In this document: piece after piece, positions 10,812 to 20,717 of the stretch
Layout of the letters: each line of letters begins with the position of its first letter
Position numbering within the stretch: position 1 is the stretch's first letter
Source: Diploscapter coronatus
Lineage: Eukaryota > Nematoda > Chromadorea > Rhabditida > Rhabditidae
Reading direction: 5' to 3'
Length of the DNA stretch: 64,000 nt
Assembly (NCBI GenBank): GCA_964036155.1
Contig: OZ038422.1
Coordinates: 72,129,201 to 72,193,200, forward strand
The notes under the pieces: generated by a model
Databases searched by the model: none
What the model saw: the letters and a program-made list of their open reading frames with translations, nothing else
Told to the model about the DNA's origin: nothing
Position numbers and translations under genes: made by a program

Positions 10812-13144
10812 ATGCGGTGTTTACTGTGTATATTCGCGACAGTTACTGTAGTCCTATCGGCGCCTAACGTCATTGTTAATGCTGCCGGAAAGGTATGACT
10901 TGAGTTTTTTTTTTTTTTTAATTATCATGTTATGTAAATTCAAAAATTTGTATAATTTTCAATATCAGCTGATTTTTTATATTTTGTGATTGCTTGTTAT
11001 TGGTATTGTTTGATTTTCCGATCTAGTATGCCTATAGCGACGCGCTAGCACGAAATTTCTTCATGCCGGCATGTGCGGCGACGGAAGCTGAGAATCCAGC
11101 GAGCTGTCTCAGCTACACTTACACACAGTTGGAGGTAAATAGGAAAATTTGGTCTTCATAAAACATAAGATTTCAGATGAAGCGTCACGTGAAAGTAGTC
11201 TGCGATGAAACGAGAGGAATCGATACGTGCTCTGCGCTGACTGCAGCTTCTCATGGACAGAAGGCCATCGTCATCGCTTTCAGATAAGATTTTCTTCTGC
11301 ATTTCATCAGTCTTCTTCATGGCTTCATGGCAATGAACAAAATTGCTATGTCGGTTTCAGAGTTACGTTCTGAAACTTGACTATGACATTAAATCGCATT
11401 CATGAGGTTAGGCTCTGAAGAAGAATCATTGGTATTTGTTCGGAAAAGTATTATTCGGTTTTACAGGAACCGTCGGCGAGACTCAACTCGTCGTTGAATC
11501 GCTCACGACTCTGCTAAGAGATAGGGTAGTTTTCGGAAAGAAATCCAAAAGTCATCAAAAGAATATAGACCCCTTGGGTCGCTGGCGGCAAAGTGAGCAG
11601 CTACTTCTACAACGCTTTCTTCAAGCTCTGGGACGCCGGTATCAAAGACGACTTCACCGATCTGGCACAGGCCAACCCAACCTATGATTTGTACATCACG
11701 GGGCACTCACTAGGTATTTGAAGATTTATGAGACATCGCTATTAGATCAGTTAGGCAGGCATTCGGAGAAGCTTGAAATGGGTGCTTCGAACGAGAATCC
11801 CATTGAAGCTTTCGAAAGGGACGGTTATCTGATAGTGTCACAAAAATTCATTCGCATTAAACCCTACTTTTGTCTTCATATATAACATTTCTATCAAAAT
11901 TATCCTTTTTTCCAGGTGGAGCTCTTGCCAGTCTGGGAGCCTCTTACATCGGATTCAATAAACTTTTCCCGGTTGAGCAAATCAAGATGATCTCACTCGG
12001 ACAGCCACGCACCGGCGATTCTGCCTATGCTAACGCTTTCGATAAATTGGTAAGCAGAGTTTGACGGTAAATTGATAAAACTCCATGGCGTTGTGATATG
12101 AGATTTCATAGCGTACTTTATTTAATTTCGAATAAGGAACGGGGAAAATAAGGAAACTCGCCAAATGAACAAATGTCGTCTGTGTGCATTTCGAGTGTCA
12201 AGAGGGAGAGAACAAGAATGTTGCGGAATTGAATTTTTAAAAATTCGAAATCGGAAATGAAATTTTAATTTTTCGCGAAGCCGGAACCGGAACTTCCGCA
12301 ACAGCCCTGGGAAATAAGTAAACGCGTCATCTTTACTTTATTCCAAGTGATCGTTTATCGATAATACTTTTCGTCTCACAATTCCATAGTCTTGTGATAT
12401 ATCGGTCCAATTAAACATTTTCTCCAATTTTATGAATTTGTAGATTTTCAGATCCCATTCGCCTATAGGATAATACACTCGCGAGATATAGTTCCCTCCA
12501 TCCCGCCCAAAGGACTTGAAGATTTCAGGTTCACCTTTTGAAATCATCTCCTTTTTATGATAGATCATTTTAGACATCACAAGAGCGAGGTATGATGGTT
12601 TTATGGGCATTTTTATCGGAAAACGCGAATTTTTACTCGGATTTTATTATCAGCGCTCGAAAGGATACAAATGTGTCAACGAAATGTTGAGCGGGCTGAA
12701 TGATAGTAAAATGGGGTTAAAGCTCGGCAATAAGGAAGTTTATTCCTGATGAAATAGTATCGTGAACTTTGTAGATTTGGTACAGCAACAACATGGTCGA
12801 TGCAACTTACAAGGAGTGTGATGCGCAGGTAGATAATTCTGAGTAGTCATTTGGAATTTTCAAATCATGCAAATGTCTATGGAAATTAGTTCCACAAAGT
12901 AACTTTAGTATGGTTGATGTAGCAATTCCTACGTTTCCGAGAAATCATTAAAATTCTCTATTTTAGGAAAGTCTTCTCTGCTCCGGTGGCCAAATAGATC
13001 TTTCCACGAATGACCATCACTATTATTACAACGCTTTTATTACATTCTGGGGGCTGTCTGATTGCAACAATGGTAAGACTTTCTCGATAAGTACGAACAT
13101 AAAGAACTTTAGCTACTACATACTCGCCGTACTACCAACCTTGA
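10812..13144 (+). CDS. Secreted class-3 triacylglycerol lipase 1
   Basis: This is a predicted extracellular alpha/beta-hydrolase acting on acylglycerols. Exon 1 is a signal peptide (MRCLLCIFATVTVVLSAPNV). Later exons read YAYSDALARNFFMPACAATE, MKRHVKVVCDETRGIDTCSA, GTVGETQLVVESLTTLLRDR, TPWVAGGKVSSYFYNAFFKL, then the nucleophile elbow GHSLG (Ser), GALASLGASYIGFNKLFPVE, ISLGQPRTGDSAYANAFDKL, IPFAYRIIHSRDIVPSIPPK (probable catalytic Asp), IWYSNNMVDATYKECDAQ and NDHHYYYNAFITFWG (probable catalytic His). Paired Cys suggest secretion. The C-terminus is set by a 40-nt intron giving TTYSPYYQP and stop, which matches TTWSPY in lipase 2. The junction AF/RGT at 11284-11464 only works with AT-AC intron ends. 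The segment around 12648 (SARKDTN) is the weakest exon. Confidence 0.87.
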
Positions 13145-13204
13145 ATTTCTTTAAAGAAGAAGCTACCAGTCATAACGTGTGCAATTGATAACCTCGCATC
13201 GAAT

Positions 13205-13210
13205 AATAAA
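13205..13210 (+). terminator. Poly(A) signal of lipase 1
   Basis: AATAAA lies 60 nt after the lipase 1 stop and 270 nt before the lipase 2 start. Confidence 0.65.
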
Positions 13211-13389
13211 TAATTGAAATTCAAATTGTTCTTATTTAATACACTTAAATCGCTAAATTAACATAGCAAGACATTATCTTTGTCTTCTTTCAAATCCGCT
13301 TCTAATGTCCATGTTCAATCTAATCTATCGATTTCTCATTGTCGGCGCTAAATTATCATGCTGAGAGTTCAAGTTTGCTTAGAGCTTTG

Positions 13390-13397
13390 CTTATCTG
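13390..13397 (-). promoter_or_regulatory. GATA site upstream of lipase 2
   Basis: CTTATCTG on plus reads CAGATAAG on minus, a GATA core with a 3' AG. It lies 24 bp upstream of the TATA-like box of lipase 2. Confidence 0.4.
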
Positions 13398-13413
13398 CAA
13401 AATGATGAGTGGA

Positions 13414-13421
13414 ATTAAAAG
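13414..13421 (+). promoter_or_regulatory. TATA-like box of lipase 2
   Basis: ATTAAAAG lies 66 bp before the ATG and 38 bp before the conserved GAAACAGTC at 13452-13460. It occupies the same place as the canonical TATAAAAG of lipase 1. Confidence 0.5.
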
Positions 13422-13479
13422 GCATCAAAATTGAGCACGCTTCACTTCATTGAAACAGTCATTTTGTTGCTGATCGAGG

Positions 13480-15940
13480 ATGCGGTGTCTGGTGCTTGTT
13501 GGATTTTTTACGATCGTTTCACAAATATCATCCAAAAGCGTTCGTGATGGTCAGGTTAGAATCTTTTTTTCATGGTCTAAGACAATGTTGAACAAGGCGC
13601 TTTGTAACATATGCGCTTCAATTTTAAAACGAATTTAGAAGGAATATTCAATATGCCCTGATACGAATGAACACATGCTTTTCATTCGGAATGACTTTTA
13701 CAAATTCGTGATTTTAGTACGCCTATTCTGACTCATTGGCGCGCAACTTCATGATGCCTGCTTGTGCGGCTGTTGAAGCAGAAGACCCCAAGAATTGTCT
13801 GCAGTACACTTTCAAAGCACTCGATGTAAGAAGGGCATCATTTATTGAGATCAGTTTATGAATTTTGGCTGAAACGACACGTGACCGTGATTTGCGACGA
13901 ACTGCATGGCATCGACACTTGCTCCGCATTGACTGCAGTCGACCACGAGCAGAAAGCTATTCTCATCACTTACAGAGGAACCAAAGGCAAGATTCAATTG
14001 GGCGTCGAGTCGCTGGAAACATTGCTGAGGAATAGGGTATGCGATTTCAGTGTAAAGCGAAAATCATCTGCTAATTGATTGATTTATCCTCATGTTGGTC
14101 ATCATTGATAACTTATTTGATGATACATGTTGAACCACGAGTCAATACTAAACTATAGACCGAATGGGTGGCTGGAGGCCATGTCAGCAGCTACTTCTAC
14201 AAGGCCTTCTTCGATCTTTGGAATGCAGGTATGACTTACAATTTGCGTCGTAGTTGCAGGTTTCTTTATTGCAACCGAACGGATCATTAAATCGCTTCAT
14301 CTTCAATAATGATTGCTCTCGGAATTCAGGAATCAAGGACGACTTCATCGCTCTGGCCCATGCCTATCCGACATACGACCTATGGATCACTGGTCACTCC
14401 CTCGGTGGAGCCATGGCGAGTTTGGCGGCTTCGTATATCGGATTCAACAAACTCTTCCCAGTCAGCCAAATCAAGATGATCTCGCTCGGGCAACCAAGGA
14501 CGGGAGATACCGCCTATGCGGATGCTTTTGATCAACTGGTACGAAACCTATTGTATTGGATGGCTTTTCTCTACATTTTAATATCGAAACACCAAATGGA
14601 AACTATCGTGTTTATTGCATTGGTCGAACAGAGATTGTTCGTTTGTTAAATTGCGCGATGTTTATACGCATTTCTGCGGACATGCATGCGTACAGCTGTC
14701 GTCAATCACGAATAAAGATCGATTGATGATCGTCATACGCATGTCCGCAGATATTAGAATAAACATCGCGCAATTTAATAAACGAACTATTTCCGTTTGA
14801 TCAATACAATAAAAAAAGTCGTTCAGTAAAATTTTTTTTAAATAAAAAAAATTTGTTTTGATAAGTTGATTTTCAGATACCGTACGCATACAGGATAATC
14901 CATAAAAAAGACGTAGTTCCGCATGTTCCGATGAAAGGACAAGAGAACTTCAGGTATGTTTGAAAAATCTATCTTTCACAAAATAATCGATAATTCAGGC
15001 ACCACAAATCTGAGGTCAGCTTCTTTTCATCGATAAATAATCAGTGACAACGCTTCGTGAATAGTCTAAGCGGTTGTCATTATCAGCGGATAGGAAGAAG
15101 TGCTTGAATGAAAGCGCGAGTAATCTGATTATGTCGGAAAATTTATTAATGAATGAATTGATTGTTGTGGAACCAGGAAGTTGTGAATAAATGTTTATGG
15201 GTCTAAAATTCCTAGAGTTCAAATAAAATTTCAGATTTGGTACAATAACAAGATGGTTGATGCTACATACAGAGAGTGCGATGAGCAGGTTCCTGAATTT
15301 TCTTCTTCCTCATCAAATTTTCCCCGATTTGGCTTCTTCGTCATGTTTTTTATTGTGGAAGAGTCGAAGATATCCAATATTTGCCTAATTATGCGATTTT
15401 TATGTTATTTTTCATGAAAAGAATCCAAACACGCAAACCTTCACTCAATTTCATAATTCTAGGAAAGCAGCAGCTGTTCTGATGGGTCAATAGACCTTTC
15501 TCAGGAAGACCACCATTATTATTTCAACGTTTATCTGACATTCTGGGGTCGATCAGATTGCGTGAATGGTGAGCTTGTGAACGTCTTTTACTCTCCATTA
15601 TCTGCGAGAAGACCGTCGCCTACTGTTCAAAGCGGAGGCGATGGTGCGAGCCGCATGCAATACGCGAATGAAAATAGTGTAAGGAAAGGAGAGAGTGAGG
15701 CGAGAACGCAGACGGACAAGGAGAAAAGGCTTCGCACCGACGTTAGAGCCCAGAGAAAGGGACAATGTTCATCTCATAGATAATGGAGAGTATTTATCTA
15801 CTAAGGAAATACTGAGTTTTGAAATTAAAATATCTCGGCAACGATGAATACTTTTCGAAATTCCCACGATGCTAAATTTGTATAAAGTTACTTTAGGCAC
15901 AACATGGTCACCATATGGCGCATTTGACTATGATAATTGA
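13480..15940 (+). CDS. Secreted class-3 triacylglycerol lipase 2 (tandem paralog)
   Basis: This is a close paralog of the lipase upstream and has the same domain order. The signal peptide starts MRCLVLVGFFTIVSQ. The body reads YAYSDSLARNFMMPACAAVE, LKRHVTVICDELHGIDTCSA, ILITYRGTKGKIQLGVESLE, TEWVAGGHVSSYFYKAFFDL, GIKDDFIALAHAYPTYDLWI, the nucleophile motif GHSLGG, ISLGQPRTGDTAYADAFDQL, IPYAYRIIHKKDVVPHVPMK (probable Asp), IWYNNKMVDATYRECDEQ and EDHHYYFNVYLTFWG (probable His). Here TYRGT is continuous; lipase 1 has an intron at that point. The last exon comes from donor AATG/GTGAGC and acceptor CTTTAG at 15896, giving TTWSPYGAFDYDN and stop. Reading through the donor instead adds a basic, unsupported tail to 15783. 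A 200-bp foldback element lies in the intron after DAFDQL. The gene is convergent with the nuclear receptor gene. Confidence 0.9.
14613..14811. repeat. 200-bp foldback MITE in lipase 2 intron
   Basis: Two arms of about 75 nt are near-complementary. The left arm begins TATTGCATTGGTCGAACAGA and contains TTAAATTGCGCGATGTTTAT. The right arm in reverse complement begins TATTGTATTGATCAAACGGA and contains the same TTAAATTGCGCGATGTTTAT. Both reach CTGCGGACATGC near the centre. The loop is about 45 nt. It has no coding potential. Structure and size fit a MITE inserted after the lipase duplication, since lipase 1 lacks it. Confidence 0.8.
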
Positions 15941-16441
15941 TCGTGGTGAAATATAATAGTTCATGATAAGATAATAAACAATCAATTCGTTTGAGGTTGA
16001 CAACAAATCAACGCATATTTATAGGAAAAAATTTATTCACACTAACGAAAATTATCACGTTATATTTTTGAATCGGAAAAGATTAAAGCAGATCAATCAT
16101 TTCGCACACTATTAGAAATATCCGACCTTTTCCGATTCGAATCGATATGCGTCTACACTTAACAACAAATATTGTCGAAATATGACTATTGTGTGTCTTC
16201 CGTAAAAGTACGCATTGCGATTGAATTTTTTCCTTGCGTTTCTTTGCGTCCTCCATTCATTAGCTAACTATCTCAAAAGCTTCTCCCATTCAGTCCATAT
16301 TTACGCATTAAAAAAGAAGACATCGTGGAAGAGTGGATAAGAGAATTTTTGCACTTATTAGCGAATTCAAATTTTCAAAAAAGTTCAATTGCAATGCGCA
16401 CTTTCACGGATTACGCACAATAGTTAGCTTTTGATAGTAGA

Positions 16442-18656
16442 TTATAATTTTCTATGAAAAACCTTCCGAATAAGTTTTCTTCTTCTACCTGGAATATGAA
16501 TTGATTTTTGTTATATTATAACAAATATTTTTGTAAATCTTACATCTTTCTTTCATGTCAATCGATATGCATTTTGTGTATTTGCATTTTCCACAACTAT
16601 TAATTCCTCCTGAAATGAGTTTTATACATGATTTTCTGTCCCGGATACAAGAATAACTGAAAGTTCTCCAAGTGTGATGAGATTTCGTGATCTCCAATCA
16701 CTTTACTTAAAAATGGACTATTAGAGGAAGATATGAGGAAACAATAGGTGAGATCTCAAGTAGTTGTGGGTGGAGATCACAGAAACCAGGGCTGTTCGGA
16801 ATTGAGAATCGGAATGCAGGCGTCTTGCTTTTTCCTACAAGCTCACTCCTTTTTTCTCACTTTTTCTGCTCGCCTCACCCGGAATTCCGAACAGACCTGT
16901 AATCCTCATTTGCAAATTTTAAGAAGAGTAGATCACATTATGTGTGCTCTCAGTCTCTCATAGATCCAAAAACGCAGTAAACTTACGTATGACGGGGCAT
17001 TGATAGGTTCCCGATTGACAGACAAGCAATTCGGGCTCTTTGCGGGCAGTCGTAAAGAAGGAGGCACAATAACGACAGACCTGGAACTATCACTTTAGAA
17101 AATTGATATTTTGCATAAGAAAGCTCTTTGTACACAATTAATTCAATTGGTATTATAAGTTTTTGTTAAAATTAACCTTTCTCGTATACCGCATAAACCC
17201 CTCATACTTCTCTCCACAAACTTCGCATTGTCTTCGAGTATCATTTATGAGGTCGAGACGTCGTATGTTGGGATTGATGATGGAGTTCAGATAGCTGTTG
17301 TACGTCACTATTTTCAGTTGATTGATCCATTCGAGGTCTTTTTCTGAAAAAAGAAAACATAAATTTGATAAAATTCTGCAATTTTTTCAAAGAGCTGTTA
17401 GTTTGATGGACTAAATGATTTTGAGTTTCGTCTTCGGCAAAGTGTAAATATGTTCACGAAGATCCTATAGAGATTTCGTTCTAACTACTACTTGAAAATT
17501 TTCTATTTTATCAATGTTCTTTTTTCTAGATCAAATCAAGCTAGCTATTCCGTTTTTCATAAGAATCGATGATCATATCTAAAGAATCTGGAAAAATCGG
17601 ACACTCGTCATTCACTCTAGAAAATCCACGTATCTTAATTTGTCTGCTATCTCTCTTTTTGATGATGTTTGATTATCAGGATGTGGCTTACCTGAATCAT
17701 CTTTCGAATCCTTCAATGATCTGGAACTATCAGAAGAAAAAGAATGAGAAGAAGCTGCAGAGACATTAGGAATGGATACAGTTTGATTCCCATTCTGCCC
17801 CTGGCTTCGATAGCATTCAACCAGGTTTGTCTGTAGAGGCTGCTGCATTGTCGGGTCTGGGATTACGTGGACTGGCAACTAAAAATAAATTCAGAAAGGA
17901 GATCTTGTCGAAAACGGATAGATTGATGTAAAAAAGAATGATTGATAAATTCGATTATTAAAAATGTGCATTGGGTAATTTGTTAAATGCTACCAAACTG
18001 GCTGTAAATAACGTACTCATTTCAGAGCGTAAAATTTGAGTTCCATTCATTTTATATCAATTCCTCGAGCCTTGAAAATGATTTGAAAACTCACAAAGAA
18101 TGTAAGAAGTGTGTGAATGACGAATCGTGATCAAAATCGGTAGGCAAATCCCAATCGAACACACTGATCACGATAATCAATTTAGAAAACGCTAAAGATC
18201 TCGAATAGCTCTGCAATTTAGCCTCGAATGCCAACTATTCATTTCACAATGCATCAACAAAAATTCAAAATTAGCTTACATTGTGAAATTGAGTGTTGAC
18301 AATCCCATTATTCTCTGCAGTAGCAAAGGAAACTTCGCAGTCAAATTGCGGTACTATTTGGGACCTTTAGCTTTTTTACTTGTCTAACGTGTTCAGCGCG
18401 TTCGATTTAGGTAATCTATCAATTTTGAGCAAGATCCGTGATTTACAGTTTACATTTCTTGTCAGAGCATAATGCTCTACTAATCAGCCCTCACCTTGGA
18501 AGAATGTTGTGTTGTTGGAGCTCCATTTTCGAATGATTCACGGGCTTCTTCTGGTGGCAAGGCAGTCGGCAGAACAATCGACAGAGTTCCATTTTTATCA
18601 AAATAGATGCTTGTCCGAGGTCCATTCTCGATCATTATCACGCCATAACGGATCAT
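16442..18656 (-). CDS. Nuclear-receptor-type C4 zinc finger protein, DNA-binding domain only
   Basis: This is a predicted DNA-binding transcription factor. From the ATG at 18656 it reads MIRYGVIMIENG..., then a Ser-rich linker exon (17691-17880, SSHSFSSDSS), then KDLEWINQLKIVTYNSYLNS, ending CEVCGEKYEGFMRYTRK. The next exon (16987-17090) gives VCRYCASFFTTARKEPELLV and CQSGTYQCPVI. A further exon gives RGINSCGKCKYTKCISIDMK. Together these form two C4 fingers: CxxC-x14-CxxC with recognition helix CRYCASFF, then Cx6C-x8-CxxC-x4-C. CxxCASFF is typical of nematode supplementary NHRs. The last exon gives a basic extension CRRRKLIRKVFHRKL and a stop, so no ligand-binding domain was found. An alternative acceptor at about 16642 would give SYSCIRDRKSCIKLISGGIN instead. 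The C-terminal end is the least certain part. Confidence 0.72.
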
Positions 18657-20717
18657 TGTCCTGGAAAATGAGAAATCATTATTGCGAATTGCCAAATTTT
18701 ACACTTATTTGGTTCAGAAGTTTTATCAGTTTGAGTTTTGATGAGAAGGGTTGTACTTTTGGGTCAGGTAGTTTGAAGAATTCTTATTCCAGATTTTTGG
18801 AAGATTCACTAGAGTCGCAGAACGTCGGTTTAAAAAATCTGAGAGCTTCGTAACTTTCAAACGAGTTCTCAGCCTGCTACATACAAGAACAGGAGTATTC
18901 TTGCCAAAAATAGCAACAAAGATCGCTTGATGAGAAAAATGAGAACTAGACGAGTTTTCATGAAATGTCAAAGATGAAATTGATAAAGACATTCTAGTTT
19001 CTCCCTCTTCTTCATAGAACTGTCTGGGGGCAAATCATATCTATGCGGAAGATAAGCCACTTGAAGAGAAAGTGATAGTGTAGGCTAACTCATAGCTAAT
19101 GTGACGTGGGAAACGGTATTAAATTTTTAGATGGAATGCAAAATTTCCATTTCTTCTCCAAAGTAACATAATGATAACGTAAGTAGCATTGGTTTTAAAA
19201 TGTCGACACATTTTCTACTGTCGAAGAACAAATACAATATTTACTGCGCAATCAGGGAGTCATAATGATATGATGATTAGACAACCAGGAAATATCAATC
19301 ATTTTCATCAGTCGTATGAAAAAATCGTCGAATTTCTTTGAGAAGGAATATCACACTTGCACTTCCGCATTACAGTTTAGAAATTTCTAATTCGAACTGA
19401 CCATATCAAATTGAAGGTTACTTACATTTTGAGGTAGAGAATTTGGAACCAATTACACCTCGAAATCAGCCAATTAACAGATCATACCAATTGCAATCTA
19501 TCAAGCTTCGGTTTCTACAATATCCTAAAATAAGACATTTTATAGAAGTCGAATCATCAAGCTATACAAAATATTGAGGACGAATATTCTCTTATCAGCA
19601 TTTTCTCATGACACGAGATCATCAAATTGTTTCAGATGTATAGATGGACAATTCACCGATGGATTTCCACGTAATGATTTGTAGAAATTTGTTCTTCCTA
19701 GAAGAATACCCACCTAATCAAACGTTTGTAGATGGATGAACAAATCGATAAGATGAATAATGAACCCTAAGGACGATTGAATAGCGAAAGAACAGAAGTC
19801 CGAGGAAAGAAGAAAAGAGATGATTAAGCTTATTTTTAGATGCTTCCTTTCTGAGCTCTAAAATTATAGCCTTAAATCAAGAAAGAACCTAAAAATAAGG
19901 AACTTTGTCTTTTGGCTTTAACTTCTCTCAAAACATGGCATACTTTCCAATGAGCAAGATAACTCACTAGAAGAAACATCTATAGATGGATGGATCAATA
20001 GAAAGGGGACGAAGAATGAAGCCAGAAAGGTGATTGGGCAGTGACAGGGCAAAAGCCTAGAGATGAGACAAAGATGATGAAGCTGATAGTCTTTATCCTT
20101 TCAAGGCGTTGCCCCTTCTCTGCGCACTTATATCAAACCGTCATTTTTCTATGTCGCACTATTTCTCTCTGCAGGCGAATCTTGCGCATCGGCAGCTTCA
20201 TCTTTATGACCAAAGATGAAATTTGAAAAGGAAAAAAGAAGCATCAACAGTCATCTTTTGGAAAAAAATCGGGAAGAAAAGTTTAAGCTTCATTACTTTA
20301 TTCATTTTCTAATTTATGTCTTGGCCTCAAATTAACATTTTTTACTTATCAATTCTTAGAAAAATTATCTACTTGTCAATCATATGTTTATTTATTCGGT
20401 CGAAATAAAATTATCTATCAAAATGTGATCAAATAGAAAAATTTTAACCCAAGCTTATTCTTTATCCATGATTACGAATAATTCTGTAGCATTCCGGATC
20501 ATATTCGCGCCTCTGCTTCTCTTCGTTAACGAAAACGAGAGTGAGAAAAGCCCAGTGAAAGCAAACTCCGCCCACAATCTCGTCGCCCTATTGCATTCAT
20601 GTGCAGTCTCAAAGAAAAGGCGCCAAAACCTTACTTTACCGCATTTGAAATTCGTCGTACATTCTTTTCGTTTCTTCTTTTTGAAATTTTCTGAATTTGT
20701 ATTTTTTCAGAAAAGAT
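18657..20717. other. Intergenic between divergent NHR and MCMBP genes
   Basis: This is a 2 kb divergent promoter region. Open frames are short, and I found no exon chain and no RNA gene. A/T content is high, with scattered GATA cores. The final 10 bp before the MCMBP ATG contain TTTTTTCAG/AAAAGAT, which looks like an SL acceptor. Confidence 0.5.

Noticed and set aside
15562..15783. Basic C-terminal tail of lipase 2 by read-through
   Set aside because: The strong donor at AATG/GTGAGC and the matching last exon TTWSPY explain the end better.
16600..16697. Alternative second zinc finger reading SYSCIRDRKSCIKLISGG
   Set aside because: It requires the poor donor GTTTAC; the adjacent GTAAGTTT donor and the TTTCAG acceptor 40 nt downstream give a cleaner finger.
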